Part shown: positions 6,387 to 13,398 of the stretch, in pieces
How the letters are laid out: each line of letters starts with the position of its first letter
Numbering within the stretch: the stretch's first letter is position 1
DNA from: Oscillospiraceae bacterium
GTDB lineage: Bacteria; Bacillota; Clostridia; Oscillospirales; UBA929
Reading direction: 5' to 3'
Length of the DNA: 13,550 nucleotides
Assembly: GCA_031271525.1 (NCBI GenBank)
Contig: JAISVO010000080.1
Span: forward strand, 1-13,550
Translations under genes and position numbers: made by a program
Notes under the pieces: generated by a model
Seen by the model: the letters and a program-made list of their open reading frames with translations, nothing else
Told to the model about the DNA's origin: nothing
Database searches by the model: none

Positions 6387-8771
6387 ATGCGCTACGGGCA
6401 CTTCGACGAGAAAAACAGGGAGTATGTCATTACCAATCCGGCGACGCCGTCGGCATGGGCAAACTACCTCGGATCCCCCGAGTACGGCGCGATCATCTCC
6501 AACAACGCGGGCGGCTACAGCTTTGTCAAGAGCGGCGCGAACGGACGGATACTCCGCTACCGCTTTAACGCGGTGACGGCCGACCAGCCGGGCCGGTATA
6601 TCTACCTCCGAGATACCGAGGACGGCGACTATTGGTCGGGTTCATGGATGCCGGTGGGTAAGCCTTTAAGCGGCTACAACTCCGAATGCCGGCACGGAAC
6701 CGCCTATACCGTGATCTCCTCGGAATACCGGGGGATCAAGACCGAAACCCTCTACTATGTGCCCCTCGGCGCAACCCATGAGGTCTGGCGGCTGAAGGTG
6801 ACGAACGCCGGCGGCGCACCGCGCAAACTCGCGGTGACCGGCTATGTGGAGTTCACAAACGAATCGAACTACGAGCAGGATCAGGTCAACCTGCAGTATA
6901 CCCTTTTTATCACCCGTACCTATTTTAACGGCGACCATATCCTGCAGAAGGTCAACGAGAATTTCAACGACCCGAACAGAGAGCGTTTCTTCGGCGTCGC
7001 CGGGGCGGAGGTCACCGCCTACTGCGGCGACCGGGACAAATTCGTCGGCTCCTACCGGGGATACCACAACCCGGCGGGGATCATCGGCGGTTTGCAGGGC
7101 GACCTCAACTATAACGACAACTCCTGCGGCGCGCTGCAGAGCGACATCATCCTCCAACCGGGCGAAACGCGGGAGCTGATCTACCTACTGGGGCAGAAAC
7201 CGGAGGCGGCTGCGAAAGAACTAATCGCGGGGTACCGGGAAGCCGGGCGGGTTGAGAAAGAGGTCGGCAAGCTGAAAGGGTATTGGCACGGGAAGCTGGA
7301 TAACCTCCAAGTGCAAACCCCGGACGAGGACTTCAACAACATGGTCAACGTCTGGAACGCTTACCAGTGCTTCATCACCTTTATCTGGTCCCGCGCCGCC
7401 TCCTTCCAATACTGCGGGCTGCGGAACGGCTACGGCTACCGGGATACCGTGCAGGATATACAGGGGATCATCCACCTCGCGCCCGAGATGGCGCGGAAAC
7501 AGATCGAATTCATGCTGTCGGCGCAGGTTAGCAACGGAGCGGGGCTGCCGCTTGTGAAATTCAACCACAACCCGGGCCGCGAGGACACACCGGACGACCC
7601 GTCCTACGTCAAGGAGACGGGGCACCCGAGCTACCGGGCGGACGACGCGCTCTGGCTCTTCCCCACCGTCAAGAAGTACATAGACGAGTCGGGCGAGCTG
7701 AGCTTCCTCGACCATCCGGTCGTTTTCGCAAATAAAAACGAGCCGGTATCCGTATACGAGCACCTGAAACGGGCGATACGGTTCTCGATGGACAACTTGG
7801 GGGCGCACGGCCTGCCGGCCGGCCTGCACGCCGACTGGAACGACTGTTTGCGGCTGGGAAAGAAGGGGGAGAGCACCTTTGTTCTCTTCCAGCTTTTCTT
7901 CGCGATGGGGATTTTGGCAAAGTACGCGGAGATAAAGGAGGATACCGCGTATATAGAAACGCTGGGCGGGTGGCAGAAGGGGATACGGGAAAAAATCAAC
8001 GCCCTCTGCTGGGACGGCGACCGCTGGATTCGGGGCTTCCGGGAGGACGGCACCGTGATTGGCAAGAACGGCGACCAAGAAGCGGCGCTATGGCTCAATC
8101 CGCAGTCGTGGGGGGTTATTTCAGGGGCGTCGGGGAACGAACGGGGCGTGCTGACGATGGACACCGTCTATCGGGAGCTGAACACCCCCAACGGGATTAT
8201 GCTGATGTATCCGGCGTACCATAAACACGCGTTTGACGGAGCGCTCGCGGTCTGTTTCAACCGGGGTACCAAGGAAAACGCGGGCATCTTCTCCCAATCC
8301 CAAGGCTGGGCGATCCTTGCCGAGGCCCTTCTCGGACGGGGCGACCGGGCTTACGAATACTGGCGGGAGGCAAGCCCCGCTTCGATGAACGACGACGCCG
8401 ACCGGCGGGTACTGGAGCCGTACGTCCACGGACAGTTTGTCGAGGGGAAGGACAGTCCCTTCGCCGGACGGGCGCATGTCCACTGGCTGACCGGCACCGC
8501 CTCCACCGTCATGGTGGGGACCGTCGAGGGGATCCTCGGGCTGCGCCCCGCCCCGGACGGGATCACGATCGACCCGTCTATTCCGGGTAAATGGAAAGAC
8601 TGGTCTATGACAAAGGTACTGCGGGGAAAGACGCTCAGGATTACCGTTAACAACCCGGGCGGATCGGTCCACGGGGTGAAGTCGGTAACCCTCAACGGAG
8701 CCAAGCTGGACGGAACCTTCATCCCCGACCGCATGATGAAAGACGAGAACGATATTCTCTTGGAGATGTAA
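6387..8771 (+). CDS. GH94 disaccharide phosphorylase (cellobiose/chitobiose phosphorylase type)
   Basis: Family GH94 enzymes split beta-linked disaccharides with phosphate to give an alpha-sugar-1-phosphate and a free sugar in the cytosol. At 794 residues it has the full family length (about 800). The N-terminal beta-sandwich contains EYVITNPATP (12-21), NYLGSPEYG (26-34) and YIYLRDTEDGDYWS (71-84). The (alpha/alpha)6 barrel has GYGYRDTVQD (348-357), YRADDALWL (416-424) and HADWNDCL (481-488). Asp483 in that last motif is the expected general acid. Also present are KENAGIF and HWLTGTAS. From memory, the YIYLRD and ADWNDCL stretches look closer to N,N'-diacetylchitobiose phosphorylase than to cellobiose phosphorylase, but specificity cannot be fixed by eye. 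AGGGGAG at 6371-6377 serves the ATG. There is no signal peptide. Confidence 0.9.
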   Translation: MRYGHFDEKNREYVITNPATPSAWANYLGSPEYGAIISNNAGGYSFVKSGANGRILRYRFNAVTADQPGRYIYLRDTEDGDYWSGSWMPVGKPLSGYNSECRHGTAYTVISSEYRGIKTETLYYVPLGATHEVWRLKVTNAGGAPRKLAVTGYVEFTNESNYEQDQVNLQYTLFITRTYFNGDHILQKVNENFNDPNRERFFGVAGAEVTAYCGDRDKFVGSYRGYHNPAGIIGGLQGDLNYNDNSCGALQSDIILQPGETRELIYLLGQKPEAAAKELIAGYREAGRVEKEVGKLKGYWHGKLDNLQVQTPDEDFNNMVNVWNAYQCFITFIWSRAASFQYCGLRNGYGYRDTVQDIQGIIHLAPEMARKQIEFMLSAQVSNGAGLPLVKFNHNPGREDTPDDPSYVKETGHPSYRADDALWLFPTVKKYIDESGELSFLDHPVVFANKNEPVSVYEHLKRAIRFSMDNLGAHGLPAGLHADWNDCLRLGKKGESTFVLFQLFFAMGILAKYAEIKEDTAYIETLGGWQKGIREKINALCWDGDRWIRGFREDGTVIGKNGDQEAALWLNPQSWGVISGASGNERGVLTMDTVYRELNTPNGIMLMYPAYHKHAFDGALAVCFNRGTKENAGIFSQSQGWAILAEALLGRGDRAYEYWREASPASMNDDADRRVLEPYVHGQFVEGKDSPFAGRAHVHWLTGTASTVMVGTVEGILGLRPAPDGITIDPSIPGKWKDWSMTKVLRGKTLRITVNNPGGSVHGVKSVTLNGAKLDGTFIPDRMMKDENDILLEM

Positions 8772-8831
8772 ATGACAGACAAAAAAACTTTTGACCGCCT
8801 TTTGGAGACAAAGGGCGGTCGAGCCCTATGA
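8772..8831 (+). CDS. Putative 19-residue leader peptide of the Tet-like GTPase
   Basis: The GH94 stop TAA (8769-8771) is followed directly by an ATG with GGAG at 8762-8765, six bases upstream. The frame encodes MTDKKTFDRLLETKGGRAL and ends in the TGA of an ATGA shared with the GTPase start at 8828. A strong hairpin lies inside it. Ribosome-protection tet genes such as tet(M) are known to have short leader ORFs, so a regulatory or coupling role is plausible. The peptide itself resembles nothing I recognise. Whether it is translated is inference from the start signal and the overlap. Confidence 0.5.
   Translation: MTDKKTFDRLLETKGGRAL
8793..8820 (+). promoter_or_regulatory. Hairpin within the leader ORF, ahead of the GTPase start
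   Basis: Bases 8793-8802 pair with 8811-8820 (ten pairs, one of them G-T) around the loop TGGAGACA. There is no T-run after it on the plus strand, so it does not look like a terminator. The only Shine-Dalgarno-like bases for the ATG at 8828, AAGGG at 8811-8815, lie in the 3' arm and would be hidden when folded. A ribosome reading the leader ORF would open it, which suggests translational coupling. Confidence 0.5.
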
Positions 8832-10519
8832 GGTTCAACATCGCCTTTATGGCACATGTGGACGCCGGGAAAACCACCCTGACTGAGCGGATTTTGTTTG
8901 AGACCGGGGCCATACGCGCCGCCGGATCGGTGGACGAGGGGACCGCCAGAACCGACGACCTCGCGGTTGAGAAGGAGCGGGGGATATCGGTGCGCGCCGC
9001 GTTTACGTCGGTGACGGTTAAAGACGGGACGGTGATCAACATCATCGACACCCCGGGGCACGCCGACTTCTATGCCCAAGCAGAACGGGCTTTTCTGGCG
9101 GCGGACGCGCTGGTCATCCCGGTATCGGCCGTGGACGGGGTGCAGGCGGGGACCGAGCTGGTGACCGGCGAGGCGGGCGAGGTGCCGGTGATCTACTTTA
9201 TCAACAAGGCCGACCGGGAGACTGCGCGGATCGGGGATGTGGTCCGGCAGTTGAAGAATCTGAAGGTGGGAGCGTACCGTTATCCCGAGGAGCGGTATGA
9301 GACCGCGGCCGAGCTCTCGGACGAGCTGGCGGAGGCATACCTCTCCGGAGCCCCCGAAGACCGGGACGCCGTCAGCCGGGTTCTGCGGGAGCACATAGCC
9401 GAGCGCACGCCGATTTTGACCGGCAGCGCCAAGACGGGTGCGGGCGTCGCGGAACTGCTGGAGGCGATCCCCCGATTGGTCCCTTACGGCGGCGAAGCCG
9501 GGGGGGAACCCAGCGGGGTGATCTTCTCGGTGACCCACGAAAAAATGTTCGGGCGGGGAGCCGCCGTGCGGCTGTTCGCCGGGACCCTCCGGGTGCGGGA
9601 TGTTGTGGTTAACCGGGGGGTTGAGAATAAGGTGACCGTCATCCGGAGGCTTCGGAACGGACGCTGGGAGGACATTCCGGCTCTGGCCGCCGGAGAGATC
9701 GGGATGGTATTCGGTTTCCCGCGCTGCCAGACAGGCGACACCTTTGGGGAGGAACTGCCTCCCCGGGCAATGCGGGGACTGACCGCCAAAGCGCTGATGA
9801 CTTCGAGCGTGACGCCGGACAACCCCGCCGAATCAGCTTCGCTGAAGGCCGCTATCGAGATGCTTGCCGCCGAGGACCCGGCGCTGGAACCCGACTTCGG
9901 AGGCGGCGCGGTCACCGTCGGCGTGATGGGCGCTATCCAGATAGAGACCCTGCCGGCTTTGATCTCCGAGCGGTTCGGGCTCGGCGTCACGCTGGGGCCG
10001 CCCGAGGTGGTGTATAAAGAGACGCCCTCCAAGGCCGCCGTTGGGTTTGACGCCTATACCATGCCGAAACCCTGCTGGGCGGTTTTGAAATTTATCATTA
10101 CGCCGGGGGAGCGGGGGAGCGGGGTCTCCTACCGCTGCACCGCCGGGAGCGACCGTCTGCCCTACCGGTACCGAGTTCAGGTGGAACAATCGATCCCGCA
10201 GTCGCTGAAGCAAGGACCCCTCGGCTGGGAGGTGACCGACATCGGTATCGAGCTGGTTGACGGCGAGCACCACCACATCCATACCCATCCGCTGGACTTC
10301 ACCGTCGCGACCCCCCTTGCTCTGGCGGACGGTCTGCGGAACAGCGGGACAACCCTCCTCGAACCGATTCTGGATATAACCCTGACCTTCCCCGAAAAGC
10401 TTTTGGGCAGAATACTCGGGGATATTCTCCGTATGCGGGGGGAAACGACGGGCCAAAGCTACCGGGGGGACGGCACCGTGACGCTGACCGCCCGCGTCCC
10501 CCTCGCGGCGTCAATGTAG
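8828..10519 (+). CDS. Tet(M)-like ribosomal-protection translational GTPase, cut short by an amber codon
   Basis: An EF-G/Tet(M) superfamily GTPase. Known members bind the ribosome and release tetracycline using GTP. The G domain is complete: AHVDAGKT (9-16), RGIS (51-54), DTPGH (74-78), INKAD (125-129) and GSAK (199-202). Domain II and the EF-G III-V-like regions follow. The frame stops at TAG (10517-10519) after 563 residues, while Tet(M) has 639. A conserved C-terminal tail continues in the same frame (next entry), so the C-terminal part is missing unless the stop is read through. At the domain IV tip, where Tet(M) has YYSPVSTPADF, this protein has HHHIHTHPLDF, so drug resistance should not be assumed. 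The ATG at 8828 overlaps the leader ORF stop, and no other in-frame start exists after the preceding stop at 8792. Confidence 0.85.
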   Translation: MRFNIAFMAHVDAGKTTLTERILFETGAIRAAGSVDEGTARTDDLAVEKERGISVRAAFTSVTVKDGTVINIIDTPGHADFYAQAERAFLAADALVIPVSAVDGVQAGTELVTGEAGEVPVIYFINKADRETARIGDVVRQLKNLKVGAYRYPEERYETAAELSDELAEAYLSGAPEDRDAVSRVLREHIAERTPILTGSAKTGAGVAELLEAIPRLVPYGGEAGGEPSGVIFSVTHEKMFGRGAAVRLFAGTLRVRDVVVNRGVENKVTVIRRLRNGRWEDIPALAAGEIGMVFGFPRCQTGDTFGEELPPRAMRGLTAKALMTSSVTPDNPAESASLKAAIEMLAAEDPALEPDFGGGAVTVGVMGAIQIETLPALISERFGLGVTLGPPEVVYKETPSKAAVGFDAYTMPKPCWAVLKFIITPGERGSGVSYRCTAGSDRLPYRYRVQVEQSIPQSLKQGPLGWEVTDIGIELVDGEHHHIHTHPLDFTVATPLALADGLRNSGTTLLEPILDITLTFPEKLLGRILGDILRMRGETTGQSYRGDGTVTLTARVPLAASM

Positions 10520-10699
10520 TATCCCGTAAACTTCGCGTCGGCAACCTCGGGGTTAGGGGTGATGACGCAGCGTTTGCACGGGTATCGGGAGTGCCCGCTC
10601 GGGAAAACGCGGCCCCGGCGCGGGGTCGATCCCCTCGACCGCGCGAAGTACATCCTTGCCGCACGGAGCGTGATGAGCGGAACCGTTTTTCAGTATTGA
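10520..10699 (+). pseudogene. In-frame C-terminal tail of the Tet-like GTPase beyond the amber codon
   Basis: Reading on from TAG in the same frame gives 59 further residues to a TGA at 10697-10699, for a total of 623 residues plus the stop site, close to Tet(M). The tail contains HGYREC (LKGYHV in Tet(M)), PRRGVDPLDRAKYIL and SVMSG, the usual ending of this family. It aligns with Tet(M) from memory without gaps across the stop, the amber codon falling where Tet(M) has Glu in IQEYRSD. A Glu (GAG) or Gln (CAG) codon turned to TAG by one change would explain it. No frameshift is needed. Confidence 0.75.
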
Positions 10700-10724
10700 C
10701 GGATCGGACCCCGTGCTGTACAAT
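10696..10724 (+). promoter_or_regulatory. Sigma-A-type promoter of the receiver-EamA-ddh operon
   Basis: TTGACG (10696-10701) and TACAAT (10719-10724) with a 17-base spacer, each 5 of 6 to consensus. The -35 box overlaps the TGA that closes the GTPase tail. The start near 10731 leaves a short leader holding GGGAGG (10730-10735). Confidence 0.75.
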
Positions 10725-10745
10725 AAGATGGGAGGCGTTGCATAA

Positions 10746-11123
10746 GTGTGCGAAACAAACCGCAAACCGGTCGTGCTGGCAGTGGACGACGCTCCTGTCT
10801 CACTGCAGATGATCGCGGCGGCGCTGAATGACCAATATCAGGTAGTCGCCTTCACAAAACCGACCATGTTAAAAGACATATTGGAAAAAGTAAAGCCCGA
10901 CCTCTTCCTGCTGGATTACCGGATGCCCGAGCTGAGCGGGTTTGACTTGATTCCGGTCATTCGGGGCTATGAGGCGCACCGGGAGACGCCGATTATCATC
11001 CTGACCGCGCTGGGTACGATGGAAAAAGTACACTCCGCCGTCGGGTTCGGAGTATGCGATATCATCGTAAAGCCATTTGAGCCGGCGCTGCTTCGCGAAC
11101 GGATCGCAAGGCAATTGCGATGA
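10746..11123 (+). CDS. Stand-alone response regulator receiver (CheY-like) protein
   Basis: A 125-residue receiver domain with no output domain. The phosphorylation site is complete: acidic pair Asp14-Asp15 (VDDAP), phospho-acceptor Asp57 in LLDYRMP, Thr87 in LTA and Lys109 in VKPF. It would act by protein contact or as a phosphorelay intermediate. No histidine kinase is in the window. The start is a GTG at 10746, ten bases after GGGAGG; the preceding in-frame region offers no better start close to that site. Its TGA overlaps the EamA start in an ATGA, so the two are translated from one message. The partner is unknown. Confidence 0.9.
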   Translation: MCETNRKPVVLAVDDAPVSLQMIAAALNDQYQVVAFTKPTMLKDILEKVKPDLFLLDYRMPELSGFDLIPVIRGYEAHRETPIIILTALGTMEKVHSAVGFGVCDIIVKPFEPALLRERIARQLR

Positions 11124-11542
11124 GCTGGGTTTTCTACGCCGTTCTGTCTGCGGTGTTCGCCGCGCTGACGTCGATCTTGGCGAAGGTCGGGATCGAGAAC
11201 GTCAACAGCAACCTCGCGACAGCCATCCGGACCGTCGTCGTGCTGGTGGTCGCGTGGGGGATTGTCTTCCTCACCGGGAAGCAAACCGGGATTTCCGACA
11301 TAGGGACCAAGAGCTGGATCTTCCTTGGGCTTTCGGGTATTGCAACAGGGCTTTCGTGGCTCTGCTACTATAAAGCGCTCCAAATCGGCGACGCTTCGAA
11401 GGTTGTGCCGGTGGATAAACTCAGCGTCGTGATCGCCGTCGTGTTGGCGGTGGTCTTTTTGGGAGAGAAGCTGGACTGGAAGACGGTCGTGGGCGGCTCG
11501 CTGATTACAGCCGGGACGCTGGTGATGGTGCTATTCAAGTAA
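11120..11542 (+). CDS. Single-domain EamA/DMT family membrane transporter
   Basis: A 140-residue membrane protein with one EamA repeat: about five hydrophobic segments (roughly 2-22, 35-52, 66-84, 101-116 and 120-139). It shows the family features LCYYKALQIGDASKVVPVDKLS, with a Pro in the fourth segment region, and the ending FLGEKLDWKTVVGGSLITAGT. Larger DMT transporters carry two such repeats; short ones are thought to work as dimers. Many DMT proteins export amino acids or other small metabolites. The start overlaps the receiver stop, with AAGG at 11108-11111. Lying just before ddh, it may move DAP, lysine or a related amino acid, but that is inference from position only. Confidence 0.87.
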   Translation: MSWVFYAVLSAVFAALTSILAKVGIENVNSNLATAIRTVVVLVVAWGIVFLTGKQTGISDIGTKSWIFLGLSGIATGLSWLCYYKALQIGDASKVVPVDKLSVVIAVVLAVVFLGEKLDWKTVVGGSLITAGTLVMVLFK

Positions 11543-11560
11543 AACGGGGGAGATAGGACA

Positions 11561-12511
11561 ATGAAGATACGGATCGGGATCGTCGGATACGGCAATATAG
11601 GGATGGCGGCGGAAACTGTCCTGCGGCAAACCCCGGACATGGAGCTTGCCGCCGTATTGACCCGGAGACCGGGCTTGGACATCAAGACGCCGGGGGTTCC
11701 GGTGGTTCTGCTCGAAGACGCCGAGAGTCTGGTTGGGTCAATCGACGTGATGATCCTCTGCGGAGGATCGGCGAAAGACCTGCCTGAACAGGGCCCGAAA
11801 CTCGCGGCGCTCTTCAGCACGGTGGATTCCTTCGATACCCACGCGGTCATCCCCGAGTATTTTTTGTCGCTGGACCGCGCGGCGAAGAAAACAACCGCGA
11901 TCCTCGCCGCCGGGTGGGACCCGGGGCTTTTGTCGGCGTTCCGGCTCCTCGGCGACGCGTTCCTGCCCAAAGGGGCCGGCAGCACCTTCTGGGGACGGGG
12001 GGTGTCGCAGGGACACTCGTTCGCGCTCCGGAGGGTTGCCGGGGTGAAAGACGCCGTGCAGTATACCGTGCCGTCGGAGAGCGCCGTGGAAGCCGCCCGG
12101 GGGGGCGCGGCAAACCTGACGGCGGGCGAAAAACACACGCGGGAGTGCTATGTCGTCGCCGAAGAGGGCGCCGACCGGGCGAGGATCGAAGAGGAAATCA
12201 AGACGATGCCCCACTACTTCGCGGGGTATCGGACCGTCGTGAATTTTGTTGATAGTGTGAACCGCGCCGATATGCCGCACGCCGGGTTATCGCTGCGGAC
12301 CGGGGATTCCGGCGGGTTCCGTCACACGATGGAGCTGAGCCTGAAGACGGAGAGCAACCCGGTCTTCACCGCCGGGATTCTGACTGCGTACGCAAGGGCC
12401 GCCTTCCGGCTCTCGCGGGAAGGCGGCTACGGCGCGAAGACGGTGTTTGACGTACCGCTTTCGTATCTGTCTCCGAAGGATTCCGCAACCCTTATGAGGG
12501 AATTGCTATAA
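11561..12511 (+). CDS. ddh: meso-Diaminopimelate D-dehydrogenase
   Basis: Ddh makes meso-2,6-diaminopimelate from L-2-amino-6-oxopimelate (tetrahydrodipicolinate), ammonia and NADPH in one step, supplying lysine and peptidoglycan. The 316-residue length fits the family (about 320-326). The N-terminal Rossmann fold has GIVGYGNIG (6-14) and the Arg pair in LTRRPG that suits NADPH. Substrate-domain signatures are SFDTHA, AAGWDPGLLS, FWGRGVSQGHS and GVKDAVQYTVPS. The start ATG follows GGGGGAG at 11546-11552. It is the last gene of the receiver-EamA-ddh run, 18 bases after EamA. Its last 20 bases overlap the end of the convergent kinase-like gene. Confidence 0.95.
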   Translation: MKIRIGIVGYGNIGMAAETVLRQTPDMELAAVLTRRPGLDIKTPGVPVVLLEDAESLVGSIDVMILCGGSAKDLPEQGPKLAALFSTVDSFDTHAVIPEYFLSLDRAAKKTTAILAAGWDPGLLSAFRLLGDAFLPKGAGSTFWGRGVSQGHSFALRRVAGVKDAVQYTVPSESAVEAARGGAANLTAGEKHTRECYVVAEEGADRARIEEEIKTMPHYFAGYRTVVNFVDSVNRADMPHAGLSLRTGDSGGFRHTMELSLKTESNPVFTAGILTAYARAAFRLSREGGYGAKTVFDVPLSYLSPKDSATLMRELL

Positions 12512-13394
12512 CCCCGCTCCGGAAGTGGCGCAGGACATTTCCCCGCTGCTCCGGGATACCGGCTTCGCAGAGGGCGCGCACAAGCGCCCCGGCGACCGGG
12601 GGGACGTCCAGCTTGCGGAAGACCGGGCTTCGATACGTTTGGAGAAGAACCGCCTCGGCGGTTCTTTTTGCCGCGTCGCACAGGCTGTTTACGAAAATCT
12701 GGCCGGCAAAGATGATCTCCAGCGGTTCGCCCGGCGGGAAGGAGAGGCGGCTGACCGCCCCGGCAATCCCTCCGGCGCTGATCCGCCCGGCTTCCTCCAG
12801 CAGACCGAGCGCGGCGGCGTCCCCCTCGGCGGCGGTCTCGAACAGGAGGGTGAGCAGCCGCTCGGCGGCTTGGTCGCTCAGTTCTGTGATCAACGGTATA
12901 AATTCGTCCGGGTCGGTGATGTCGAGCCACCGGAAGAAGTTTGCGGTCAGAGCGGTGTAAGGCGTTCCCCGGAAGAGCTGGCTGTAGACCAGCCCAACCG
13001 CTTTCCGGACGAGCGTTTTATCGTCGCCGAAGTCGCCGGTGAGTTCGCCCAGACCGCCGATTTTGACAAAGGTCCCGAAGAGGTCCGTCCCGGCGACGCA
13101 GGAGCCGCCGAGAGAGCAGACCCCGGCGCCGCCGGAGGACCCCGCGAAGACCGAGAGGTAGGCTTCGTCGTAGAAGGAAACCGGCGCGCCGAACCCGCGC
13201 AAAGCGCCGTGTCTGCCGCCGGGAACGCCGGCGACGCACAGTTCGATGTCCGGGAAGCCAATGTTGTTCCGGCTGAAAAGGGCGCGGAAGGTCCATTCGC
13301 CGGCTTCCCCGCCATATGGCATCAGGTCGAGGCGCCCGGTATCGGCGTCGTAGAGCGCCGCCTTGCTCCCGTCAAGTCCCATGACATACCGCAT
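12492..13394 (-). CDS. BadF/BadG/NAGK-type ASKHA ATPase, atypical N-acetylglucosamine kinase-like
   Basis: A 300-residue protein with the layout of the BadF/BadG/BcrA/BcrD and N-acetylglucosamine kinase group. The match rests on the opening YVMGLDG (3-9), FYDEAYLSVFAG (74-85), VCSLGGSC (92-99), VKIGGLGELTGDFGDD (110-125, resembling VGGWGxLLGDEGS) and a C-terminal IIFAGQIF. Two ATP-binding elements are off-pattern: the phosphate-1 loop DGGGTKT is shortened to DGSKAAL (8-14), and SGTGS is SLGGSC. Asp76 may be the base. Substrate and activity are therefore uncertain. The ATG at 13394 has GGAGG at 13408-13404. The gene follows the upstream partial CDS by four bases, so they form an operon. Its antisense strand holds a terminator of the plus-strand operon. 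Confidence 0.72.
   Translation of the reverse strand: MRYVMGLDGSKAALYDADTGRLDLMPYGGEAGEWTFRALFSRNNIGFPDIELCVAGVPGGRHGALRGFGAPVSFYDEAYLSVFAGSSGGAGVCSLGGSCVAGTDLFGTFVKIGGLGELTGDFGDDKTLVRKAVGLVYSQLFRGTPYTALTANFFRWLDITDPDEFIPLITELSDQAAERLLTLLFETAAEGDAAALGLLEEAGRISAGGIAGAVSRLSFPPGEPLEIIFAGQIFVNSLCDAAKRTAEAVLLQTYRSPVFRKLDVPPVAGALVRALCEAGIPEQRGNVLRHFRSGVIAIPS
12645..12669 (+). terminator. Rho-independent terminator of the receiver-EamA-ddh operon, inside the opposing gene
   Basis: Bases 12645-12653 pair with 12658-12666 (AAGAACCGC with GCGGTTCTT; a further C-G pair is possible) around a CTCG loop. The T-run ttttt at 12665-12669 follows on the plus strand. It lies about 134 bases after the ddh stop, within the kinase-like coding sequence on the minus strand. 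On the minus strand the run precedes the hairpin as A's, so it should not stop kinase transcription. Confidence 0.65.
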
Positions 13395-13398
13395 CGGC

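Noticed and set aside
7811..7830. GGCCTGC repeated on either side of CGGCC in GH94
   Set aside because: It encodes GLPAGLHAD of the conserved barrel; repeated codons account for it.
8793..8820. Leader hairpin as a transcription terminator or attenuator on the plus strand
   Set aside because: No T-run follows the stem on the plus strand; a T-run exists only in the opposite sense, where no gene needs ending.
8351..9538. 395-codon minus-strand frame opposite the GH94 and GTPase genes
   Set aside because: It covers parts of two well-supported genes on the other strand and its translation shows no family features.
10517..10519. TAG as pyrrolysine or a genome-wide reassigned codon
   Set aside because: The protein is not a methylamine methyltransferase and asp23 ends with TAG at a natural family end, so TAG acts as a stop here.
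10624..10640. Hairpin GGTCGA-loop-TCGACC in the GTPase tail as a terminator or readthrough signal
   Set aside because: It has no T-run, lies over 100 bases after the amber codon and is within conserved coding sequence, so base pairing in GC-rich codons explains it.
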